A DNA stretch of 38,648 bases from Oscillospiraceae bacterium (lineage in GTDB: Bacteria; Bacillota; Clostridia; Oscillospirales; Oscillospiraceae), in contig SVMI01000015.1 of the NCBI GenBank assembly GCA_015067495.1, forward strand, positions 1 through 38,648. Reading direction: 5' to 3'. Made by a program: the position numbers and the translations under genes. A model generated the notes under the pieces. It ran no database searches. It saw only the letters and a list, made by a program, of their open reading frames with translations, and was not told the origin of the DNA. This document shows positions 16,257 to 24,223 of this stretch, piece after piece. How positions within the stretch are numbered: the first letter of the stretch is position 1; every line of letters begins with the position of its first letter.

Positions 16257-17285
16257 ATGAGAATCATTCTGGACGCAATGGGCGGTGACCATGCACCCGA
16301 AGCACCCGTACTGGGCGCGATCGATGCGGCAAAGCTCTACGGAACGCAGATCACACTGGTGGGTCAGGGTGAGGCGATCCTGCAGGTGCTGAAGCAGCAT
16401 GGCATTGACAACCTTCCCGAGGGAATGGAGATCGCGGATGCAGAGGATGTTGTGGATATGCACGACGATCCGGCATCTGTTATCCATAAAAGAAAAAATT
16501 CTTCCATGGTCGTCGGCTTAAGGATGCTTGCTGACGGTCAGGGGGATGCCTTTATCTCCGCAGGCAGCACCGGCGCACTTCTGACGGGTGCAACCTTGCT
16601 TGTCAAGCGTGTCAAGGGCATCCGCCGTGCGGCGATGGGTCCTGCGATGCCCAACAAGGCAGGCGGTAAGACGGTCATTCTGGACTGCGGTGCTAACGCG
16701 GAATGTACCCCGGAGTTTCTGCTCCAGTTCGGTCTGGTCGGCTCGCTCCATGCCAAGGCAAGCCTTGGTATCGAAAATCCGAGAGTGGGTCTTCTCAACA
16801 TCGGCACGGAGGACTCCAAAGGAACTCCTTTGCAGAAGGAAGCCTACGGATTGCTGAAGAGTGCCGGGGAGCAGGGGCTTTTGAACTTTGTCGGCAATGT
16901 GGAAGCACGCGATGTGCCGTTGGGTGAGGTGGATGTAGTGGTCTGTGACGGCTTTGCCGGCAATGTGCTGCTCAAGTCCATCGAGGGTACTGCTATGTTT
17001 ATGGGCAGCCTGATGTCCCGCATGTTTAAGAAGAATCTGTTCAGCAAGCTGGCGGCGTTGCTGGTGATGAAGGATATCAAGGCGTTCAAGAAGCTGCTTG
17101 ACTACCGTGAGATCGGCGGCACCCAGTTCCTCGGCATCAAGAAGCCCGTCATCAAGGCCCATGGCTCGTCTGACCGGCTGGCATTTTGCAATGCCGTCCA
17201 GCAGGCGCAGGAGGCTGCGGCTCATGACATCAGCGAGCAGCTGGAGCAGGGATTGGCAGCTTTGAAGGAGACAAGCAATGATTAA
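16257..17285 (+). CDS. plsX: phosphate acyltransferase PlsX
   Basis: A 342-residue PlsX that makes acyl-phosphate from acyl-ACP for phospholipid synthesis. Motifs: LDAMGGDHAPEAPVLG at the N-terminus, SAGSTGALL, GPAMPNKAGGKTVILDCGAN, LLNIGTEDSKG and DGFAGNVLLKS. Start 16257 follows an AAAGAGG ribosome site, 16 bases after trmFO. The rpmF gene that often precedes plsX is absent, and acpP is not found between plsX and rnc. It overlaps rnc by 8 bases. Confidence 0.96.
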   Translation: MRIILDAMGGDHAPEAPVLGAIDAAKLYGTQITLVGQGEAILQVLKQHGIDNLPEGMEIADAEDVVDMHDDPASVIHKRKNSSMVVGLRMLADGQGDAFISAGSTGALLTGATLLVKRVKGIRRAAMGPAMPNKAGGKTVILDCGANAECTPEFLLQFGLVGSLHAKASLGIENPRVGLLNIGTEDSKGTPLQKEAYGLLKSAGEQGLLNFVGNVEARDVPLGEVDVVVCDGFAGNVLLKSIEGTAMFMGSLMSRMFKKNLFSKLAALLVMKDIKAFKKLLDYREIGGTQFLGIKKPVIKAHGSSDRLAFCNAVQQAQEAAAHDISEQLEQGLAALKETSND

Positions 17286-17961
17286 GGATCTGGAAAACGC
17301 GATCGGCTATCAGTTCCGCAACATTACGCTGCTTCAGAATGCGCTGGCGCACTCGTCCTATGCCAACGAGCGGTGGCACGATCCCTTGAAAAGCAATGAG
17401 CGACTGGAATTTTTGGGCGACTCCATCCTTGGTATGCTGGTGGCAGAGCATCTTTACCGAACATTTCCTGACCGCCCGGAGGGCGAGCTGACCCGCATGC
17501 GCGCGGATATGGTCTGCGAAAGATCGCTGGCAAATGTGGCAAATTCCATCGGCTTGGGCGGACATCTTCTCCTCGGAAAGGGTGAGGAGCTGGGCGGCGG
17601 ACGAAGCCGCGACTCCATCCTCGCAGATGCAGTGGAATCGGTGATCGCTGCGTGCTATCTGGATGGCGGCATGGATGCAGCGGTGAAGTTCATTCGAAAG
17701 TTCATTCTGGTGAATGTACCTGTGAGCAAGCTGCAAAATGCCGACTACAAGACGGCGTTGCAGGAGCTTGTGCAGCAGAAGAAAAATCAGACCCTCTCCT
17801 ACGTCCTTGTGGGAGAGAGCGGCCCGGACCACGACAAGCAGTTCTGTGTGGAGCTGCGGCTCAACGGTGAGCTTGTGGGTACCGGCACCGGAAAGAGTAA
17901 AAAGCGCGCCGAGCAGGCAGCTGCTCAGGCGGCGATTGAACTGCTGTTTCCCAATGCATAA
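17278..17961 (+). CDS. rnc: ribonuclease III
   Basis: A 227-residue RNase III that cleaves double-stranded RNA in rRNA maturation and decay. The catalytic signature NERLEFLGDSILGML holds the metal-binding acidic residues; the second acidic patch is in DAVESVIAACYLDGG. A C-terminal double-stranded RNA-binding domain spans about 155-226, with the KKRAEQAAAQAAI helix. AAGGAGA lies within plsX, 8 bases overlap, and a strong terminator follows, so rnc ends the operon. Confidence 0.96.
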   Translation: MIKDLENAIGYQFRNITLLQNALAHSSYANERWHDPLKSNERLEFLGDSILGMLVAEHLYRTFPDRPEGELTRMRADMVCERSLANVANSIGLGGHLLLGKGEELGGGRSRDSILADAVESVIAACYLDGGMDAAVKFIRKFILVNVPVSKLQNADYKTALQELVQQKKNQTLSYVLVGESGPDHDKQFCVELRLNGELVGTGTGKSKKRAEQAAAQAAIELLFPNA

Positions 17962-17964
17962 CAA

Positions 17965-17992
17965 AAAAGGACCTGCTTTGGCAGGTCCTTTT
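17965..17992. terminator. bidirectional terminator
   Basis: AAAAGGACCTGC (17965-17976), loop TTTG, GCAGGTCCTTTT (17981-17992): a perfect 12-bp stem with A and T tracts on opposite sides. It lies between two convergent gene ends (rnc and the minus-strand beta-propeller gene) and probably serves both. Confidence 0.85.
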
Positions 17993-17998
17993 GCTTTG

Positions 17999-18949
17999 TT
18001 ATTCGAAAAATGCTTTGAGAAATTCGTGCATACCGCCTTCGTAGCAGGCTTCCGCAAGAAACTCGGTGCCTTTCTGATCGCCCCAGCTGTAGTAGATAAT
18101 GGTGCGTCCGAGATATTCACACAGCTCCATGTCAGAGTTGTTGGTGTTGAGGGCGTTCGCGATGCGTTCCCGATCTGCAGGGGTCAGGAAGGGTGACCCG
18201 ATTTTGCGGTCGTCTACGTCGTCGTACATCAGCACGGGATTGATGGGACTGTACTCCCAGTTGAGAAGATCCTTCGACCTTGCGATGGAATTGGCAAAGC
18301 GGTAGCCGGGATACTCTTCCAGATAGCCAACATAGTAATAGGGATCGTCCGGGAAGGTGTAGATCGCAGGAGAGCCGGCATAGCGGTCTTTCTGGAAGAC
18401 GTATTCGGAGGGCATCAGCTCCCAGTTGGTCAAGTCCTTGGATCGGGCGAAGCGGAAGGTGTAGGGATATGGACCGCATTCTTCTACCGGGGCGCTGATC
18501 TCAATCATCAGAGTGTAGGTGTCGCCCATCTTGGCGACGTTCATGTTGTAGATTTTCCAGCCGGGCAGATCAAACCGTGCGTATTCTTCCCAGTTTTCGA
18601 GATCGGTGGAGCGATAGAACACAAGACCGTCGCTGCCCCAAGTGGGATTGTTGCCAGTGACAACATACATCACACCGTCTTCTGCAAAGGGGAACCCGAA
18701 GCTGTGTCCCTCGGCAAACAGGGGAGTTGAGGTGTTGGTGCGGACGTGGATAAAGCGCAGACAAGGCTCGTCATCAAGATCCTGCCAACGTCCGATATGT
18801 GCATTTGCGGCGCAGAAGCTCTTTCTGCGGACGACTTCAAAGCGGTACAGCTCATCTTTCCACACGATAGGGGTGGTTTCGACGATGTTGTTGCATTGGA
18901 TGGTGCCCAGCTTACGGATCAAGGGACGTGTGGGGAATTTCTTTGCCAT
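17999..18949 (-). CDS. five-bladed beta-propeller glycosidase-like protein
   Basis: A 316-residue cytoplasmic protein (no signal peptide) with the repeating pattern of GH43/GH32/GH130-like beta-propellers: NNIVETTPIVWKDELYRFE, GHSFGFPFAEDGVMYVVTG, FYRSTDLENWE, FARSKDLTNWE, YAGSPAIYTFPDDPYYYVG, ARSKDLLNWE and KIGSPFL. The repeated (R)S(K/T)DLxNWE strand is typical of these blades. Catalytic acids cannot be assigned by eye, and a phosphorylase or non-catalytic role is possible. AAGGAGA precedes the ATG. It follows the isomerase-like gene by 13 bases in the same operon, which suggests intracellular processing of a glycoside or oligosaccharide. Confidence 0.75.
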   Translation of the reverse strand: MAKKFPTRPLIRKLGTIQCNNIVETTPIVWKDELYRFEVVRRKSFCAANAHIGRWQDLDDEPCLRFIHVRTNTSTPLFAEGHSFGFPFAEDGVMYVVTGNNPTWGSDGLVFYRSTDLENWEEYARFDLPGWKIYNMNVAKMGDTYTLMIEISAPVEECGPYPYTFRFARSKDLTNWELMPSEYVFQKDRYAGSPAIYTFPDDPYYYVGYLEEYPGYRFANSIARSKDLLNWEYSPINPVLMYDDVDDRKIGSPFLTPADRERIANALNTNNSDMELCEYLGRTIIYYSWGDQKGTEFLAEACYEGGMHEFLKAFFE

Positions 18950-18962
18950 ATGTATTCTCCTT

Positions 18963-19874
18963 TTACTTGCTGTAACGGCGGCGCAGGATGTCCTTCATCA
19001 GTTTCACAGCAAAGGCAGCGGATTCGATCATCATACTCAAGCCGAAATTTGTCAAATTCACTTCCATGTTGTAATAGCCGCTGTAGCCCACTTCGTCCAA
19101 GGCATCAAAGACGGCATCCCAGTTGATGGTGCCGGTCATGGGGATCTTGTGCTGGTCTTTGATCGTATCATTGTCATGCAAGTGCAGGCAGACGATGTTG
19201 CCGCCGCACATACGAATAACCTCTTCAACGGAGGGATTGCCGAAGCGGAATGCCTTGTTGGAGTGACCGGTGTCGATGCAGATCTTGAAGTGCTCTGCGT
19301 TGTCGCCATGAGACGCGATGCGCTCGTAGGATGCGATAAACTCATCCGCATAGCCGAACTGGTTGCAGATACCGAAATCGGGTGCGTCGCCGAAGGTCTC
19401 GGTGGCAATGATCACATCATAGTGCTTAGCAAAGGCGAGGAAGGAATTGAAAAGCGCAAAAGCCTTGTCACGCATCCATTGCTTGTCCGCATCCGGACCG
19501 GTGGCGATGTTGGAAACCGTATGGAAAACGGTAACCGGCGCACCCAAGATCTTGGTTGCAAGGCAATCCCGGCGGGCGTTTTCCAAGACTGCTTTATTGA
19601 AGTCGTCGTCATAACGGAAGATGCTGCCACGTCCGTGGGTCTGGGCGATGACAATACCGAGTTCATCTGCCTTTGCCTTGACAGCTTCAAAGTAGGCGAT
19701 GATCTCCTCGTCGGATTTGCTGTAAATGGAGTCCGGGTTTCGTACATCATATTCGTCATCATACAGATTGAAATCCACCGCATCGCAGCCGATCTCCTTG
19801 GCGATTTCCAACGCTCGCTCCCATCCGTAGTGATACTGCAGGTTAAAAACAGACAGACTGACCTTTTGTTCCAT
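18963..19874 (-). CDS. sugar phosphate isomerase/epimerase-like TIM barrel
   Basis: A 303-residue protein of the xylose-isomerase-like / AP-endonuclease-2 TIM-barrel family. Metal-binding candidates are the Glu of TETFGD, the Asp and His of CIDTGHS, the His of LHLHDND and the Glu of YNMEVN; CDAVDFNL lies near the start. Such enzymes isomerise or epimerise sugars or related polyols. The start at 19874 was chosen because AAGGAG lies just upstream; the frame is open for another 32 codons without a ribosome site. It is first in a two-gene operon, transcribed from a strong promoter at 19940-19912. Confidence 0.85.
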   Translation of the reverse strand: MEQKVSLSVFNLQYHYGWERALEIAKEIGCDAVDFNLYDDEYDVRNPDSIYSKSDEEIIAYFEAVKAKADELGIVIAQTHGRGSIFRYDDDFNKAVLENARRDCLATKILGAPVTVFHTVSNIATGPDADKQWMRDKAFALFNSFLAFAKHYDVIIATETFGDAPDFGICNQFGYADEFIASYERIASHGDNAEHFKICIDTGHSNKAFRFGNPSVEEVIRMCGGNIVCLHLHDNDTIKDQHKIPMTGTINWDAVFDALDEVGYSGYYNMEVNLTNFGLSMMIESAAFAVKLMKDILRRRYSK

Positions 19875-19911
19875 GTTTGTCTCCTTTTTGCGTTTTTTGC
19901 TTCCAAACACT

Positions 19912-19940
19912 AGGATATCAAGGCTTTTGGCGGATGTCAA
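19912..19940 (-). promoter_or_regulatory. minus-strand promoter of the isomerase operon
   Basis: Read on the minus strand: TTGACA (19940-19935), 17-base spacer, TATCCT (19917-19912), about 40 bases upstream of the isomerase start. Confidence 0.7.
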
Positions 19941-19968
19941 GGGAGCAGGAAGGGATTTTGAAGAATGC

Positions 19969-19985
19969 ATTGTACTTTTGTCAAA
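19969..19985. promoter_or_regulatory. candidate operator between divergent glycan genes
   Basis: ATTGTACTTTTGT (19969-19981) sits between the divergent promoters. The identical 13 bases recur at 28093-28105 upstream of the PIG-L gene, where they are the left part of a TTGTAC-TTTT-GTACAA palindrome. The shorter ATTGTACTTT recurs on the minus strand at 35583-35574. A shared regulator site is inferred, not shown. Confidence 0.4.
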
Positions 19986-20001
19986 AAAGTGATTTCGCCT
20001 A

Positions 20002-20030
20002 TGGACTTTCGAAAAAAGACCCTATATAAT
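20002..20030 (+). promoter_or_regulatory. plus-strand promoter of the GH20-like gene
   Basis: Weak -35 TGGACT (20002-20007), 17-base spacer, perfect TATAAT (20025-20030). The poor -35 suggests that an activator helps. Confidence 0.6.
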
Positions 20031-20073
20031 GACCTTGTATGCACCACGCCGGTGCGTGATGAGGAGGTTGCGT

Positions 20074-22725
20074 ATGGGTTCTGTCAGAATCGATCCTTTT
20101 TACTATGACCAGCCGCCGCTTTTGTTCGTTGACGAACTGAAAAAGCCGCTGCATGAGAAAAAACCGACATGGTTTATCGAGCGTGCGCCACAGGATGGCG
20201 AAGTTGCCGTGCAGGGTGCATATTTGGTCAATGAATTTACAGACCCGGAGCTGCTGCTGGAAACGGCGGTGGCGGATTTCAATACCTTCCTGCACGTCTA
20301 TGAGATGGCGGGAGAGTGCTATCCCATCTACCTGCAATATGGCAAAACACCCTGCTTTGAGGCGTATACCATCGAGGTGCAGGAGGATTGCTGCCGAATT
20401 ACGGCGGCAGATACCGAGGGTATCCGCAGAGGTTTGGTATATTTGGAGGACGAGCTGCACCGCCGCAGCGGACCTGTGCTGCCTCTTGGCGTTATCGAAC
20501 GCAAGCCCGTCATCCGTCACCGCATCACCCGTGGCTTCTACAGCCCCACCACCCGTCCGCCCAAGTGCGCGGATGAGCTGATGGATGATGAAGATTACTA
20601 TCCTGACGAATACCTGAACCGCTTGGCGCATGATGGCGCAAACGGTCTGTGGATCTATACGCTGTTTGAGAATCTGCTGCCCTCTGACATTTTTGTGGAG
20701 TACGGCGAGAATTCTGCCCGCCGGATCGAAAAGCTTAAAAAGGTCGTGGCGAAGTGCAAGCGCTACGGCATCAAGGTGTGGGTATTTGGCGTGGAGCCCA
20801 TCGCACTGCGCCCGGAAATGGCAAAGAATTATCCCGATTGCACCAGTGAAGTCGATACATGGAACGGTCATCACACCGTCTGTCCCTACAGCGAGCGGGG
20901 CGCACAGTATTGCATCGAGGCGACGCAGAAGCTGATGACGTTGGTGCCTGATCTTGCGGGTATCATTGACATCACCTTTGGCGAGCGTCCCACCAACTGC
21001 TCCAGCGCGAATTACCACAAGTGTCCCCGCTGTAAGGATCATACCCACGGTGAGATCATGGCGCGCACCATCGACCTGATGAAGGAAGGCATCCGCAGAA
21101 GCGGCACCAATGGGGAGTTTGTCAGCTGGACCTACGGTCACCGGGACTCAAAGCCGGAGGATATCCGTGAATATGTCCGTCTCGCGCCGGAGGACGTGAT
21201 CCTGCAGGAGAATTTTGAGGATGCGGGATTTGATGAGCAGCTGGGAAAAACCCGACAGGCGATCGACTACTGGCTTTCCTATAAAGGACCGTCCCAGATG
21301 TTCCGCACTGCAGCTCAGACTGCGGTGGAAAACCGCAAGCGGATGTTTGCCAAGATGCAGGTCTGCTGCTCCCACGAGCTGGCGACTGTTCCTTACATTC
21401 CCGCGCCCGGCATTCTGTTTGACAAATATGCTGCTGCCTACCGCTACGGCGTGGAGGGTGTCATGCAGTGCTGGCTCTTTGGCAATTATCCTTCCATGAT
21501 GAGCAAGGCAGCGGGTGAGCTGGCTTTTGTGAGCGATTTTTCCGATAAGCATGGCTTCCTGACGCAGCTTGCCGGTGCCTTCTGCGGCAGCGACGCGCAG
21601 AAGCTGGTCGCTGCATGGGATCATTTTGAGGAAAGCTATATCCATTATCCGCTGAATATCATGTTCAGCTACTACGGTCCGATGCATGACGGCGTCGTGT
21701 GGGATCTGGCGCTGGAGCCGAAGGATGCGGCACTGCCCCGTTCGTGGCAGCTGACGGACAAGCCTGACGGTGACCGCATCGGTGAGTGCCTGCAATGCGG
21801 TCATACCCTCGAGGAAGCCGTGGAGCTGACTAGCATTATGCGACGTGAATGGAACGCCGGCGTTGCGTTGCTGCCGGAAAACACACCTGCCGAACAGGCT
21901 TCTGTGGCAAATGCATTGGCGACGCTCTATGCCAGCGGCAACAATATTCTACGATTTTACGCGCTGCGGCATGCCCTCGTCTATGGCGAACAGGACAAGC
22001 AGGAATTACTGGACGAAATGGAGCGGATCGTGGATGCGGAGATCGCAAACAGCGAGCAGATGATCGCGCTCTGCGAGCAGGACAGCCGCCTTGGCTATCA
22101 CTCTGAGGCAGAGGGCTACAAATTCTTCCCCAAGAAGCTACGCGTCCGCGTGGAAAATCTGAAGGTGCTGAAGCAGACGGAATTTGTCCGTGTGCGGGAA
22201 AACGTGAAGGCAGGGGAGACCCCGCTGCGTTGGTATCTGGGGGAAGATGGTCCCGGTTATCAGATGGCGAAGGGGAAAGCTGCCCTCGAAAAAGCACCCT
22301 ATGAGCCGATTGCCGATCAGGATGCTGCATTCCGCGGGGCATATGATGAGGATTTCCTTTACATCGAACTCAAGGGCGCAGCTGAGACCCGTTTCCGTAT
22401 GCACTTTGAGTATCGGCTTATGTGGCCGTCGCCCGGCGTGATCTTTGAAAGGGGAGAAAAGCGCCTTTCCATGTGGGCAACCACCCACCAGTCCATTTTT
22501 GGAGAGAAAATTCAGGCGGAGCTTGATAAATATCAGTTGCTTTTGAACGAGCCGGGGCATTACCTGATCGCCATTTCCCGCAAAGCGGTCGGATGGGAAG
22601 ACCATCGTCCCATCCGCGTGATGATGGCGGCGAACGATCAATCTTGGATTTATGATGACGAGCCGGTGCATTTACTGGGTAAAAATGACATTTCTCCCGG
22701 TGAATTTGGCTGGCTGAGGGTTTGA
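20074..22725 (+). CDS. large GH20-like glycoside hydrolase family protein
   Basis: An 883-residue protein with no signal peptide. Residues about 35-150 resemble the small alpha/beta domain that precedes GH20-type catalytic barrels (TEGIRRGLVYLEDEL). A TIM-barrel-like region follows at about 155-480 (RHRITRGFYSPTTRPP, GANGLWIYTLFENLLP, GIKVWVFGVEP, IDITFGERPTNC, KCPRC). Then comes a helical region, and a C-terminal beta-rich domain (about 720-880) reminiscent of CBM9-type carbohydrate-binding modules. GH20, GH84 or GH163-like activity on N-acetylhexosamine glycans is plausible, but I cannot point to catalytic residues. The start at 20074 has GAGGAGG at 20060-20066. The next gene starts 2 bases after its stop. 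Confidence 0.6.
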   Translation: MGSVRIDPFYYDQPPLLFVDELKKPLHEKKPTWFIERAPQDGEVAVQGAYLVNEFTDPELLLETAVADFNTFLHVYEMAGECYPIYLQYGKTPCFEAYTIEVQEDCCRITAADTEGIRRGLVYLEDELHRRSGPVLPLGVIERKPVIRHRITRGFYSPTTRPPKCADELMDDEDYYPDEYLNRLAHDGANGLWIYTLFENLLPSDIFVEYGENSARRIEKLKKVVAKCKRYGIKVWVFGVEPIALRPEMAKNYPDCTSEVDTWNGHHTVCPYSERGAQYCIEATQKLMTLVPDLAGIIDITFGERPTNCSSANYHKCPRCKDHTHGEIMARTIDLMKEGIRRSGTNGEFVSWTYGHRDSKPEDIREYVRLAPEDVILQENFEDAGFDEQLGKTRQAIDYWLSYKGPSQMFRTAAQTAVENRKRMFAKMQVCCSHELATVPYIPAPGILFDKYAAAYRYGVEGVMQCWLFGNYPSMMSKAAGELAFVSDFSDKHGFLTQLAGAFCGSDAQKLVAAWDHFEESYIHYPLNIMFSYYGPMHDGVVWDLALEPKDAALPRSWQLTDKPDGDRIGECLQCGHTLEEAVELTSIMRREWNAGVALLPENTPAEQASVANALATLYASGNNILRFYALRHALVYGEQDKQELLDEMERIVDAEIANSEQMIALCEQDSRLGYHSEAEGYKFFPKKLRVRVENLKVLKQTEFVRVRENVKAGETPLRWYLGEDGPGYQMAKGKAALEKAPYEPIADQDAAFRGAYDEDFLYIELKGAAETRFRMHFEYRLMWPSPGVIFERGEKRLSMWATTHQSIFGEKIQAELDKYQLLLNEPGHYLIAISRKAVGWEDHRPIRVMMAANDQSWIYDDEPVHLLGKNDISPGEFGWLRV

Positions 22726-22727
22726 AT

Positions 22728-24158
22728 ATGATTTGTCTACTCAATGGAATTGAACTGTATCTCCGGGCGCAAAACTGGTCTGCGGCTGAGGACTTTGTGT
22801 GGCGGTGCAGCCTCGTCAATATCAACTGGTGGGCAGGCAACCACTATTTCAATATCGAGGCGGGCTATACCTGCCCCAAAACCGATGCGCCGGACGCTAT
22901 CGGGCATTTGTCCCTTTGGAAAGAGGCGCATGACGACATTTGCCCTCTTGCGATCAATGGGACGTTTGTGGGCGGCAACCATGGCATGGATTGCGTGGAT
23001 GTCATTACCGCACCCGCCCACGGCAAGACCAAGGAGGATATTGGTTCTGTGTGGCTGGATAGCAAGGATCGGACATATTGTTTGGTCAAGATCCCGAATG
23101 CCAATACACTTTGGTTTGTGATGTTCGATGATGCAAGCATGGCAAGGGGCATTATGGGCTGTGGCGAACCGCAGGGCATGCTCCGGCATCAGCAAAATGC
23201 CATGCACACCGAGGATGTGATCATCGAGGCGTGGGCGGAAGGTCAGCTTCGCCCCTGCTACAACCATTATCAGATGCGTCTGTTTGTGGATGGCAAGCGA
23301 GTTGATCCCTATCAGGATCTGGTGCAGGAATGCCGGTGCGTCAGCGTGGAAAAGGAATATGATGTTATCTATGTCCCTGCGATGCTGCAGATGCTGATGG
23401 ATCGTGTCGGGAAAAATGACAACGCATCCATGCACGCGGAGCAGATCCGCGAGCGGTATGTGCGCGTCTGTGTCCGCTATGACTTCCACGATAACGGCTC
23501 GACTTCTGTCTATGTGTCCTATCAGTTTGCCAAGGACGTGGAGCTGAGATACTTGGGTCTTGTGCAGTCGATGACGGTCAATGATGTACCCTTTGCCTAT
23601 GCCTACGTGCCGGATACGGTGTATGAAACGCCGGTTCAGCAGCAGGCGACCACAACCATCCGCTTTGAAAAGGATGCATGGAACGATACAGGAAAAGTGC
23701 CGTATCGCTACTATCAGTTCAAGGATGAAGCCTGCAGGGATGGCATGGCACTGGTCTATGACCGCAGCTACGGCTGGGGAAGCAACGAAACACGGCTTGC
23801 AAATGTGACATACGCCGGCTGGTACAACCATCGGACACGCAAGCAATACCCTGCCTTTATCTCCGGCGGCAAGCTGAAAGCCGGTACGCAGGTTGACGGC
23901 TTTGCCGCAAGGATTCCCGTCAATAAGCGAGATCCTGATCTGACGGCACTTTGCTGGTACTACATCGGTGATGACATCGTTTTGATGATCGATACCCACA
24001 AAGCGGTGGAGAAGGATATCCTTTTGCCTGACTGTATGGCAGGTCGCAAAATGGAGCTTATGGACAGCAAGGGCGCGTTTGATGTTGCCCTTAAAGAAGA
24101 TAAACTCCATGTCCGCTTTGATGGTTATGGCTATCTGGTCGTAAGACTTTCCAAATGA
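22728..24158 (+). CDS. uncharacterised protein downstream of the GH20-like gene
   Basis: A 476-residue protein that I do not recognise. There is no signal peptide or membrane segment. It is rich in aromatic residues and beta-strand-like segments, for example WWAGNHYFNIEAGY, FVGGNHGMDCVDV, HYQMRLFVDGKRVDPY and YDRSYGWGSNET. Alternating strands with many Trp, Tyr and His and a short C-terminal beta domain resemble large beta-sandwich folds of polysaccharide lyases or glycoside hydrolases, but that is inference. The ATG at 22728 follows GAGGG; a TTG at 22722 would overlap the previous stop. It is translationally close to the GH20-like gene, so it probably acts on the same substrate. Confidence 0.55.
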   Translation: MICLLNGIELYLRAQNWSAAEDFVWRCSLVNINWWAGNHYFNIEAGYTCPKTDAPDAIGHLSLWKEAHDDICPLAINGTFVGGNHGMDCVDVITAPAHGKTKEDIGSVWLDSKDRTYCLVKIPNANTLWFVMFDDASMARGIMGCGEPQGMLRHQQNAMHTEDVIIEAWAEGQLRPCYNHYQMRLFVDGKRVDPYQDLVQECRCVSVEKEYDVIYVPAMLQMLMDRVGKNDNASMHAEQIRERYVRVCVRYDFHDNGSTSVYVSYQFAKDVELRYLGLVQSMTVNDVPFAYAYVPDTVYETPVQQQATTTIRFEKDAWNDTGKVPYRYYQFKDEACRDGMALVYDRSYGWGSNETRLANVTYAGWYNHRTRKQYPAFISGGKLKAGTQVDGFAARIPVNKRDPDLTALCWYYIGDDIVLMIDTHKAVEKDILLPDCMAGRKMELMDSKGAFDVALKEDKLHVRFDGYGYLVVRLSK

Positions 24159-24170
24159 ATAAACATAGCA

Positions 24171-24202
24171 CACCCCGTGCCGGTTGGCACGGGGTGTTGT
24201 TT
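24171..24202. terminator. bidirectional terminator
   Basis: CACCCCGTGCC (24171-24181), loop GGTT, GGCACGGGGTG (24186-24196), then TTGTTTT. It lies between two convergent genes. Confidence 0.8.
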
Positions 24203-24223
24203 TGCTGTAAGCTTGCGCGCCGG

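Noticed and set aside
18642..19913. 423-codon plus-strand frame
   Set aside because: It lies antisense to the beta-propeller and isomerase-like genes, both of which carry recognisable motifs and ribosome sites.
22737..24173. 478-codon minus-strand frame almost the same length as the plus-strand gene
   Set aside because: The plus-strand frame has a ribosome site, operon context and ordinary composition; the antisense product is rich in His, Ile and Cys as expected of a shadow frame.
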